Shown one piece after another: positions 17,206 through 23,981 of a DNA stretch of 45,578 nucleotides; position 1 is the first letter of the stretch, and each line of letters begins with the position of its first letter. A program made the position numbers and the translations under genes. Source of the DNA: Streptomyces flaveus (GTDB lineage: Bacteria; Actinomycetota; Actinomycetes; Streptomycetales; Streptomycetaceae); assembly GCF_014647675.1 (NCBI RefSeq), contig NZ_BMPQ01000019.1, forward strand, positions 1 through 45,578, written 5' to 3'. A model generated the notes under the pieces. It saw only the letters and a list, made by a program, of their open reading frames with translations. It was not told the origin of the DNA and searched no databases.

Positions 17206-17348
17206 CGTTCAGCCTCCTTCTGGGGAACGTCGTTGGCCTTGGGCATCCAACGTAGAGTCAACTGCCCGCGTTCCACCGGCACTTTGCCGGGTTCGAGAGG
17301 CGTGAGTACCAGGACACCCGTCGCCGTACCGAGCGCGTCACCCCGCAT
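17202..17348 (-). CDS. 48-residue protein coupled to DUF574 methyltransferase
   Basis: A short gene (ATG 17346-17348, GGCAGGAGG ribosome binding site at ideal spacing) encoding 48 residues: a hydrophobic, beta-prone first half (TATGVLVLTPLEPGKVPVE) and a charged end (WMPKANDVPQKEAER). No family is recognised. Its stop overlaps the methyltransferase start by GTGA. The strong ribosome binding site and overlap make it a real gene. It could be a regulator or substrate of the methyltransferase, by position only. Confidence 0.65.
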   Translation of the reverse strand: MRGDALGTATGVLVLTPLEPGKVPVERGQLTLRWMPKANDVPQKEAER

Positions 17349-17404
17349 GACCGCCTCCTGCCGGCGAGGCAGGAGGCGGTCCGTTGTCGGCGTCCGTCGG
17401 GGAG

Positions 17405-18451
17405 TTACCGGGGGACGCGTGACTGGGCGGCGGAGATGACCGGCTCGCGTCGGCGGTGGCGCTGCTCGTACTCCGCCACCTGGCGGGCCATGCCCAGGGA
17501 AACGTTCTGCAGCTCGGCCATGATCTGGCTGGGGTCCATGGCGTCGTAGCCGGGCCACGGTTCGTTGCCGCGCAGTTTCTCGATCGCGTCCAGGACCGCG
17601 TCCCGGTTCGCGTGGGCCCGCTCGTAGCCCTCGATCACCGTCAGGTCGGACTGTGGCATTGGGCGCAGCCGCTTCTTGATCTCGTCGAGGCCGAGCCGGC
17701 CGTACCCGGCGATCGGCAGGTCCTCCTCCCGCATCACCGCGCCCTGTACCTCCTCGGCCATCCGGGTCACCCCCGGCATCTCGCGGACCACGCCCTCGGC
17801 CGCGGACCTGGTCTGCCGGCCGCCGGTCTGGACGGCATCCCGTAGCCGGCCGACAGTCGTCCGCACCACGTGCATGAGCTCCTCTCGCACGCTGCCGTCG
17901 TGCTGCGGGCCGAAGCCGTTGCCCGCGGCTGCCACGGCCCGCGCGTGCGCGGCGACGCTGTCCTCCAGCGTCTGCAGCAGCTCCTGGTCCAGGCGGCGCA
18001 GCGAACCGAGCAGGTCGGCGGCGGCCTGGTCCTGGATCTCTTCGGCGATGCTCTCCCCGGCCCGGGACGCGGCCAGCGCCCGGGCCGCGGCTGTGAACTC
18101 GTTCTCGGCGTTCTTCAGCAGCCGCCGCTCATCGGCCGGACCGCGCAGCAGCCCGGTCAGGAGCGACGAGCCGATCGTCAGCGGCAGCATGGCCGTACGC
18201 AGAGCGCTGCGGGAGACGAGCGCCGCCATGTCGACCGTGCTGCCGAGCAGACTGCGCCGACGCGTTTCGCGTACGTGATGCTCGATCCGCTGAAGGCTGT
18301 CCAGGACCTCGGCGACCTGGCGCTCCAGCATCTGGCGGTACGGACCTGGAGGCGTGACCGTCACATCCGCCCGGAACCGGTCGGCGACTGCGGCATGGGT
18401 CTGCCGGGCATCTTCCAGCGCCGGTGCCAGCGCCTGTGTCATCACTGCCAT
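17405..18451 (-). CDS. Alpha-helical hypothetical protein
   Basis: A 348-residue, mostly helical, Arg/Glu/Ala-rich protein with no recognised family. An N-terminal helical region (YRQMLERQVAEVLDSLQRIE) is followed by an apolar segment around residues 72-103 (MAALVSRSALRTAMLPLTIG) that could insert in or lie on a membrane, then long amphipathic helices rich in Gln/Glu that look coiled-coil (DQAAADLLGSLRRLDQELLQ), and a C-terminal region with SDLTVIEGYERAHANRDAVL and EPWPGYDAMDPSQIMAELQ. The ATG at 18449-18451 has GGGAG seven bases upstream. The next gene in the same direction begins 57 bp after it, so co-transcription with the 48-residue gene and methyltransferase is possible. Confidence 0.75.
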   Translation of the reverse strand: MAVMTQALAPALEDARQTHAAVADRFRADVTVTPPGPYRQMLERQVAEVLDSLQRIEHHVRETRRRSLLGSTVDMAALVSRSALRTAMLPLTIGSSLLTGLLRGPADERRLLKNAENEFTAAARALAASRAGESIAEEIQDQAAADLLGSLRRLDQELLQTLEDSVAAHARAVAAAGNGFGPQHDGSVREELMHVVRTTVGRLRDAVQTGGRQTRSAAEGVVREMPGVTRMAEEVQGAVMREEDLPIAGYGRLGLDEIKKRLRPMPQSDLTVIEGYERAHANRDAVLDAIEKLRGNEPWPGYDAMDPSQIMAELQNVSLGMARQVAEYEQRHRRREPVISAAQSRVPR

Positions 18452-18952
18452 GTGCTACTCCCTGAGTGGGGGGTCGGGCGGCTGTCCGCCGCACGCGGGA
18501 AACGGCTGCTCGTCGGCCTTCTACGGCCGGCAATCGGAACCATCCTGCGAGACTCCCACCGCGAACGCCCGGCGAGCGGCATTCGGCGGGGTGGCACCAC
18601 ACGGCTCGGTGGCCCGCCTGGTGCGGACATCGCACGCCGTGCCACACCTGCCGGATTACTCCGTACGGGTGACGGCGGCGCCGTCGTCGCGGCGCCGGTG
18701 CGGTGACAGCGGCGTCGGCGGTCCGCGTGCGCAGGGAGAAGAGGGGGATACGCGTACGAAAAGGAGAAGGCGTCGGTGGCGAATTCTCGCCCCTTTCCCG
18801 GGCGTGAAGTGCTGCGTCAGCTTCTGACGCCCTTTCATGGGGCACAGTCACCTCGGGCACCATCGACCTCACCGCCTCTACACATAAGGGCGCCTGATGG
18901 AGGGTCGGGGGAGACCCTGCGTAACCCCGCCGGTACGCAGTAGGTTCGGGAT
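18452..18952. other. Divergent intergenic region, no gene recognised
   Basis: About 500 bp between the helical-protein gene and the leader of the kinase gene. Several open frames exist on both strands but have Arg/Pro/Ala-heavy shadow composition, and none has a convincing start with ribosome binding site. The region should contain the promoters of both flanking genes. Confidence 0.5.
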
Positions 18953-18988
18953 CAGAACGCGCGCGGCCAGGGGGCCGCGCGCGTTCTG
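18953..18988 (+). promoter_or_regulatory. Perfect 16-bp hairpin in the kinase gene leader
   Basis: CAGAACGCGCGCGGCC (18953-18968) and GGCCGCGCGCGTTCTG (18973-18988) are exact complements around an AGGG loop. The hairpin ends 22 bp before the GTG start of the kinase and just before its GGGGAG ribosome binding site. It may be a terminator of upstream transcription, an attenuator or translation-control element, or a dyad operator. Confidence 0.7.
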
Positions 18989-19009
18989 GATCGAGATGAG
19001 GGGAGAACC

Positions 19010-20965
19010 GTGCGTCGTGGAGACGAGTTCGCCGGCCGCTATGTCCTCAAGGAGGTCATCGGCGCAGGGCGGAGCGGTGATGTGTGGCTGGCCCACGACA
19101 AGGTGGTCGGGCAGGACGTCGCGCTGAAACCGGAGCGGATCGAGGGCGACCGCGAGACCGCGGTACGTCGGCTGCTGGGCGAGCCGCGCGCCATGGCCAA
19201 GTTCCGCGATCATCCCCACGTCGTGACCCTGTTCGACGTCGTGACCGTGCCGGAAGACGGGGAGGGGAGCGGGGACGGGGAGGACACGTACTGGTTCATC
19301 ATGGAGTACGTGCCTGGCGGCGGCCTGGACCGGGAGCCGCCGATGTCTCCCCAGCGGGCGGCCCGCATCGGTGCCCAGCTCGCCGACGCACTCGCCGCCC
19401 TGCACCAGGCGGGCATCGTGCACTGCGACATCAAGCCCGCCAACATCGGCCTCACCGGGCGCGGCACCGCGAAGCTGCTGGACTTCGGCGCCGCCCACCG
19501 GGCCGGCGGCACCGAAACCGTCACGGCCAACGGCCCGTCCAGCTTCACTCCGGCCTACGCCGCCCCCGAGCTGGCCCGGGGGAACATCCCCCGGCCGGCC
19601 TCGGACGTGTTCTGCCTGGGCGCCACGCTCTATGCGCTGGTCACCGGTTCGCCGCCGCGCGGCAACGCGTCCGACGGGGACGATGAGCACGGGCAGGAAG
19701 AGGTCGACGGCCAGGACACCGAGCGCCTGACGCACTGGAAGGCCGAGCGGGGCGTCGTCGAGATGGACGCCGAGGCCGTGGGGCCGCTGTATCCCGTACT
19801 GACCGCCATGCTCCAGCGTGATCCACGGCAACGCCCCGAAGCGACCGAGGTCAAGCGGCTCCTGGCGGCCGTCGCCGGGTCCGAACAGGATGCCGGCGAG
19901 CGGACCCTTGAGGACAAGCCGACCGGGAGCGGGCGGCGGCGCCTGCCACTGCTCGCCGCGGCCCTCGGCGTCAGTGCCGCCCTGGTCCTGGGACTTGTCT
20001 TACTCCCCGATGACGAGGGCGGCGACACGCATGCCACCGACCAGGCCGGCCAGAGCCGTCCCACGGACGACGCCTCGAGCGGCTCAGGAAAGGTCTCAGG
20101 GCAGTCCCTGATCGGCGATCCCCGCACCGCCGACCTGTGCACCCTGACCGACACCACTGCCCGCGGCCTCGGACGCTTCGGCGAGGCCCAAGTGGACGTG
20201 GATTACGGGAACTTCGACCGCTGTGACGTGCTCGTCCACACCGGCGGCGAGAACCGTATCGACGTGTCGCTGGACCTCCGGCCGGGCTCACGTCCCGAGT
20301 CGTCGCAACCCGACAGAACCATCGGAAGCATCGGCATCATGGAGGAGGAGCCGGCGGACGACGAGTGCGAGCTGAAGCTGGTGCCTGAGAGATCGGCCGA
20401 CGGCATTCTCGTCGGGATCCGCGTCAACGTGGGTGACGGCACCGTGACCGGCGGCGCCGCGACGCTGTGCGCGGTCGCCGACTCGGCCGCCCAGAGCGCG
20501 GCCGACGTGCTGAACCAGGGACCGGTCCCCCGACGTCCCGAGAACTACCCGAAAGACTCGCTGGCCTGGTCGAACGCCTGCGATCTGCTCGACGCCAAGG
20601 CACTGTCGTCCGTCGTCCCCGGCATCAAAGCCGACGCGCCGGCGGACATCGATGTCGCGAAATGGGGCTGCGAGTGGTCCAGCGACGTCGACGATCTGGA
20701 GACGGAGGTGAGCTTCATCCGCGATCAGCCCAAGACCGCGGCGGACGGCGATTCCATCCGGCTCAGCGGCTACGACGCCGTCGTCGAAGCCGAGGACGAC
20801 ACCTGCTCGGTCTTCGTCGAGTACCGCCAGTACAGCGGCGCGAACGCCGAAACAGCCGCCGAGATGCTCCGCCTGCGGGTCGACGGCAAGCTTCCCACCG
20901 CCGAACTCCGCTCGATGGCCACCGCCCTTGCCAGGTCCGCCGCCGCCAAGCTGCCTCGACGCTGA
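19010..20965 (+). CDS. Receptor-like Ser/Thr protein kinase
   Basis: A 651-residue eukaryotic-type kinase anchored in the membrane. The kinase domain (about 10-290) has the Gly-loop GAGRSGDVWLA, ATP lysine Lys40 in DVALK, the catalytic loop HCDIKPANIGL (Asp140), the DFG triad at 158-160 and APE at 185-187. The HRD arginine is Cys139, so this is a non-RD kinase that may not need activation-loop phosphorylation. One TM (about 311-332) leads to an extracellular region with two similar Cys-containing modules starting CTLTDTTARGLGRFGEA and ACDLLDAKALSSVVPGI, reminiscent of DUF3558-type sensor domains. The GTG start has GGGGAG four bases upstream. Ligand and substrates are unknown. Confidence 0.92.
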   Translation: MRRGDEFAGRYVLKEVIGAGRSGDVWLAHDKVVGQDVALKPERIEGDRETAVRRLLGEPRAMAKFRDHPHVVTLFDVVTVPEDGEGSGDGEDTYWFIMEYVPGGGLDREPPMSPQRAARIGAQLADALAALHQAGIVHCDIKPANIGLTGRGTAKLLDFGAAHRAGGTETVTANGPSSFTPAYAAPELARGNIPRPASDVFCLGATLYALVTGSPPRGNASDGDDEHGQEEVDGQDTERLTHWKAERGVVEMDAEAVGPLYPVLTAMLQRDPRQRPEATEVKRLLAAVAGSEQDAGERTLEDKPTGSGRRRLPLLAAALGVSAALVLGLVLLPDDEGGDTHATDQAGQSRPTDDASSGSGKVSGQSLIGDPRTADLCTLTDTTARGLGRFGEAQVDVDYGNFDRCDVLVHTGGENRIDVSLDLRPGSRPESSQPDRTIGSIGIMEEEPADDECELKLVPERSADGILVGIRVNVGDGTVTGGAATLCAVADSAAQSAADVLNQGPVPRRPENYPKDSLAWSNACDLLDAKALSSVVPGIKADAPADIDVAKWGCEWSSDVDDLETEVSFIRDQPKTAADGDSIRLSGYDAVVEAEDDTCSVFVEYRQYSGANAETAAEMLRLRVDGKLPTAELRSMATALARSAAAKLPRR

Positions 20966-21044
20966 CGTCCCGGAGGATCGGGGCAGCGGTCGACTGCGGC
21001 GCATCCGACGGGTGCATCCGACGAGCGCATGCAGGAATCGCTAT

Positions 21045-21060
21045 ATGTTAATGTCGCAAT
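21045..21060 (+). promoter_or_regulatory. Candidate ArsR/SmtB operator before the His-rich peptide gene
   Basis: An AT-rich island in GC-rich sequence. ATGTTAATGT (21045-21054) nearly repeats at 21338-21347 (ATGCTAATGT) over the start of the nearby arsR-type gene. Shared boxes suggest common control by that regulator. Confidence 0.4.
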
Positions 21061-21115
21061 GCGTTGCCGCACCCGAGAGCCGTCGGCAACGCCAGACACA
21101 AGGCAAGGAGCCCCC

Positions 21116-21271
21116 ATGACCAGCGCCACCGACCACCTCGCCCACGAGAACCACACGCACGCCCACGGCAAGGACTGCGGTCACGTCGCCATCCCCCACG
21201 GCGACCACACCGACTACGTGCACGACGGCCACCGTCACGCCGCCCACGAGGGGCACTGGGACGACCACTGA
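21116..21271 (+). CDS. Small histidine-rich metal-binding protein
   Basis: A 51-residue protein with 14 histidines and one cysteine, arranged in HxH and DH/GH pairs (HENHTHAH, CGHVAIPHGDH, HDGHRHAAHEGHW). Such composition binds Zn2+, Co2+, Ni2+ or Cu ions, so a cytosolic metal buffer or chaperone is likely. No signal peptide or membrane segment is present. The ATG at 21116 has AAGGAG five bases upstream. It lies just before an SmtB-type regulator in the same direction, and close to a P1B-type metal ATPase, which supports a role in divalent-metal homeostasis. Specificity cannot be read from the sequence. Confidence 0.82.
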   Translation: MTSATDHLAHENHTHAHGKDCGHVAIPHGDHTDYVHDGHRHAAHEGHWDDH

Positions 21272-21337
21272 CGACCGACGCCGAGTGACGCCGGGTCCGA
21301 CAGGCCGCGGCACGGCCGCGCCGGGAATTATTGCCAC

Positions 21338-21356
21338 ATGCTAATGTATGCATATG
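21338..21356 (+). promoter_or_regulatory. Candidate autoregulatory operator at the arsR start
   Basis: The AT-rich sequence ATGCTAATGTATGCATATG overlaps the two candidate start codons of the ArsR-type gene and shares ATGYTAATGT with the site before the His-rich gene. Its place suggests negative autoregulation; no Shine-Dalgarno is seen, so the transcript may be leaderless. Confidence 0.4.
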
Positions 21357-21665
21357 GTAACGACTTCCCCTCCTCCGGCAAGCGAGCCCGCGGAAACCCT
21401 GCAGGCCGCCAGTGAGCTACTGCGAGCCCTGGCCTCGCCCGTGCGCCTCGGCATCGTGCGCGAACTGTCCACCGGCGGGAAGTACGTCCACGAGCTGGTC
21501 GCCACCCTGGGCGTGAGCCAGCCTCTGGTCTCCCAGCACCTGAGAGTGCTGCGCACCTCCCGGATCGTCACCGCCCGGCGCCAGGCCCGCGAGACCCAGT
21601 ACACCCTGACCGACGACCACGTGGCGCACATCGTGCTGGACGCCATCCGTCACGCACAGGAGTAG
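21354..21665 (+). CDS. ArsR/SmtB-family metal-sensing repressor
   Basis: A 103-residue winged-helix repressor (109 codons if ATG 21348 is used for a slightly longer form). The core runs LRALASPVRLGIVRELS, then the recognition region LGVSQPLVSQHLRVLR. The last helix carries Asp87, His89, His100 and Glu103, exactly the D-x-H-x10-H-x2-E pattern of the alpha5 zinc site of SmtB/CzrA proteins, so it should be released from DNA by Zn2+ or Co2+. The alpha3 CxC site of ArsR/CadC is absent. It sits between the His-rich gene and a convergent P1B-type ATPase gene. Candidate operators lie over its own start, before the His-rich gene and before the ATPase. Confidence 0.9.
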   Translation: MVTTSPPPASEPAETLQAASELLRALASPVRLGIVRELSTGGKYVHELVATLGVSQPLVSQHLRVLRTSRIVTARRQARETQYTLTDDHVAHIVLDAIRHAQE

Positions 21666-21691
21666 CGCCGACCTTTACCCTCGTACGACGC

Positions 21692-21726
21692 CGATGGCCG
21701 CCCGGCTTCCCGCCGGGCGCCCATCG
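21692..21726. terminator. Bidirectional terminator between arsR and ATPase genes
   Basis: A 15-bp stem with one mismatch: CGATGGCCGCCCGGC (21692-21706), loop TTCCC, GCCGGGCGCCCATCG (21712-21726). It lies between the convergent ends of the repressor gene and the ATPase gene. Confidence 0.75.
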
Positions 21727-21778
21727 CCGCGCCTGGGCTCACACCTCTCGGATCTCGCGCCCCAAAGGGGTCCGGCCG

Positions 21779-23758
21779 TCAGCTGGTACCCGCACCGGCC
21801 GCCCGCTGCCAGGCCGATTCCCGCAGCAGGCGCAGTCCGTTCAGGCCGACGATGACGGTCGAGCCCTCGTGGCCCGCGACACCGAGCGGCAGCGGCAGAG
21901 TGCCGGCAAGGTCCCAGATGACGAGTCCGGCGATGAACACACCGGCGATGACGAGGTTCTGGACGACCAGCTCCCGGGCGCGGCGGGAGAGGGCAACGGT
22001 GGTGGGGACCGCGGCGAGTTCATCGCGGACGATCACGGCGTCGGCGGTCTCCAGGGCGAGGTCGGAGCCCGCCCGGCCCATGGCGATACCGGTGTGGGCG
22101 GCGGCCAGGGCGGGCGCGTCGTTGACGCCGTCCCCGACGACCATCACCTTGCGGCCGGCGCTCTCCATGTCCTTGACCGCGCTCAGCTTGTCCTGCGGCA
22201 GCAGTCCGGCGCGTACGTCGTCGATGCCGGCCTCGGCGGCCAGGTGGGCGGCGGCCCGGGCGTTGTCGCCGGTGAGCAGGGTCGGAGCGGTGCCGGTCAA
22301 CGCGGTGAGAGAGGCGACGGTGGCGGCGGCGTCCGGGCGCAGCCGGTCCGCGATGCCCAGCACCCCGGCGGGGGCACCGTCGACCACCACCAGGACGGCG
22401 GTGCGGCCGGACTCCTCCAGTTCCTCGGCCATCGCGACGACCGGGCTCTCGGCGTCGTCCAGCAGTCGGGACGGGGCGCCCACCGCGACCGTGCGGCCGT
22501 CGACGACGGCCTGCACTCCGACGCCGGGTGCGGACGTGAAGTCCTCCGTGGCGGGCAGGTCGAGGCCACGTTCGCGGGCCGCGTCCACGACCGCTCGGGC
22601 CAGCGGGTGTTCGCTGGGGTGCTCGGCTGCCGCCGCGAGCATCAGCAACTCGCTCTCGTCCAGGCCGGATTCGGGCAGCGGCCGTACGTCGGTCACGCGA
22701 GGGGTGCCCTCGGTCAGGGTGCCGGTCTTGTCGAGGGCGACCGTGTCCACCTGGCCGAGCCGCTCCATCACCACGGCCGACTTGACCAGCACGCCGTGCC
22801 GTCCGGCGTTGGCGATCGCGGAGAGCAGCGGCGGCATGGTGGCCAGTACGACCGCACACGGCGAGGCCACGATCATGAAGGTCATGGCCCGCAGGAGCGA
22901 GTCGTCGAGTTCGGCGCCGAAGGCGAGCGGCACGAGGAACACGGCGAGGGTCGCGGCCACCATGCCCAGCGAGTAACGCTGTTCGACCTTCTCGATGAAC
23001 AGCTGGGTGGGCGCCTTGGTCTCCGACGCCTCCTCCACCATCCGTACGATCCGGGCGATCACCGAGTCGGAGGCGTCGCGCTCGACGCGGACCCGCAGGG
23101 CTCCGGTGCCGTTGAGGGTGCCCGCGAAGACCTCGTCCCCGACCTCCTTCGGCGCGGGGAGCGGTTCGCCGGTGATGGTCGCCTGGTCGACCTCGCTCGC
23201 TCCGTCCAGTACGCGGCCGTCGGCGCCGACGCGCTCTCCGGGTCGTACGAGGATGGTGTCGCCGACCGTCAACTCCTCGACGGGGACGGTCTGTTCGCCG
23301 CCGTCCGGAGTCAGCCGGGTAGCCGTCGAGGGGGCCAGGTCGAGCAGACCGCGGACCGAGTCGGCGGTGCGGGCGGTGGCCAGTGCCTCCAGCGCGCCGG
23401 ACGTCGCGAAGATGACGATCAGCAGGGCGCCGTCCATCACCTGACCGATCGAGGCCGCGCCGAGGGCGGCGACGATCATCAGCAGGTCGACGTCGAGGGT
23501 CTTGTCCTTGAGCGCCTTCAGTCCCTCCCAGCCCGGTTCCCAGCCGCCGGTGACGTACGCCAGCGCGTAGAGCGGGCCCCAGGTCCAGGCGGGGGCGCCG
23601 GTCAGCTGGAGGGGCAGCGCGAGCAGGAAGAGGGCGGTGGCCGCTGCAGCCCAGCGAGCCTCGGGGAGCGCCAGGATGCGGGTGCGCCGCCGGGGCGCGG
23701 TCCCGGCGCGCGCGGGCCCGGCCCAGTCGACCGAGGGCGGGGTGAGCGTGGAGGTCAT
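21779..23758 (-). CDS. P1B-4-type metal-exporting ATPase (CtpD/CoaT-like)
   Basis: A 659-residue P-type ATPase that pumps a transition metal out of the cytosol. It has the actuator TGE (196-198), phosphorylation motif DKTGT (Asp343), HP motif EHPSEHPLA and hinge VGDGVNDAPALAAAH. The ion-site motif is SPC (299-301), not CPC, and the last TM has HEGST (630-634); this pair, with no N-terminal metal-binding domain and about six TM helices, defines the P1B-4 group, associated with Co2+, Fe2+ and in some cases Zn2+/Ni2+. Annotation as a cadmium/zinc CadA pump would be misleading. The ATG at 23756-23758 has AAGGA upstream. A strong dyad lies in its promoter. Confidence 0.93.
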   Translation of the reverse strand: MTSTLTPPSVDWAGPARAGTAPRRRTRILALPEARWAAAATALFLLALPLQLTGAPAWTWGPLYALAYVTGGWEPGWEGLKALKDKTLDVDLLMIVAALGAASIGQVMDGALLIVIFATSGALEALATARTADSVRGLLDLAPSTATRLTPDGGEQTVPVEELTVGDTILVRPGERVGADGRVLDGASEVDQATITGEPLPAPKEVGDEVFAGTLNGTGALRVRVERDASDSVIARIVRMVEEASETKAPTQLFIEKVEQRYSLGMVAATLAVFLVPLAFGAELDDSLLRAMTFMIVASPCAVVLATMPPLLSAIANAGRHGVLVKSAVVMERLGQVDTVALDKTGTLTEGTPRVTDVRPLPESGLDESELLMLAAAAEHPSEHPLARAVVDAARERGLDLPATEDFTSAPGVGVQAVVDGRTVAVGAPSRLLDDAESPVVAMAEELEESGRTAVLVVVDGAPAGVLGIADRLRPDAAATVASLTALTGTAPTLLTGDNARAAAHLAAEAGIDDVRAGLLPQDKLSAVKDMESAGRKVMVVGDGVNDAPALAAAHTGIAMGRAGSDLALETADAVIVRDELAAVPTTVALSRRARELVVQNLVIAGVFIAGLVIWDLAGTLPLPLGVAGHEGSTVIVGLNGLRLLRESAWQRAAGAGTS

Positions 23759-23841
23759 CACTGTCCTTCGTGAGGGACGCATGGGGGCGTACGGGCAGAC
23801 GGCGGTTCCCGGGGCCGGCCATTCCCTCACCATACAGGATC

Positions 23842-23869
23842 ACATGAAGAGGCATTCATGTCTTCATGT
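23842..23869 (-). promoter_or_regulatory. Candidate metal-repressor operator before the P1B-4 ATPase
   Basis: Two nested dyads: CATGAA-N6-TTCATG (23843-23860), the spacing seen in many ArsR/SmtB sites, and ACATGAAGA (23842-23850) with TCTTCATGT (23861-23869), a 9-bp perfect inverted repeat. It lies 84 bp before the ATPase start and 113 bp before the divergent lectin gene, and could serve either promoter. Confidence 0.6.
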
Positions 23870-23981
23870 CCGCACTCTCCACCCCCTGTCGTCACTATGG
23901 TCACTCCAGACCCACAGACACGCCGAGACCGAGATTCCGACAGGCAGTGGCAGCGTGTGGTGCGAGGGAGGAGGCATGGGC

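Noticed and set aside
21779..23758. CadA/ZntA-type zinc or cadmium pump
   Set aside because: The ion motif is SPC with HEGST in the last TM and there is no N-terminal metal domain, so P1B-4 fits better.
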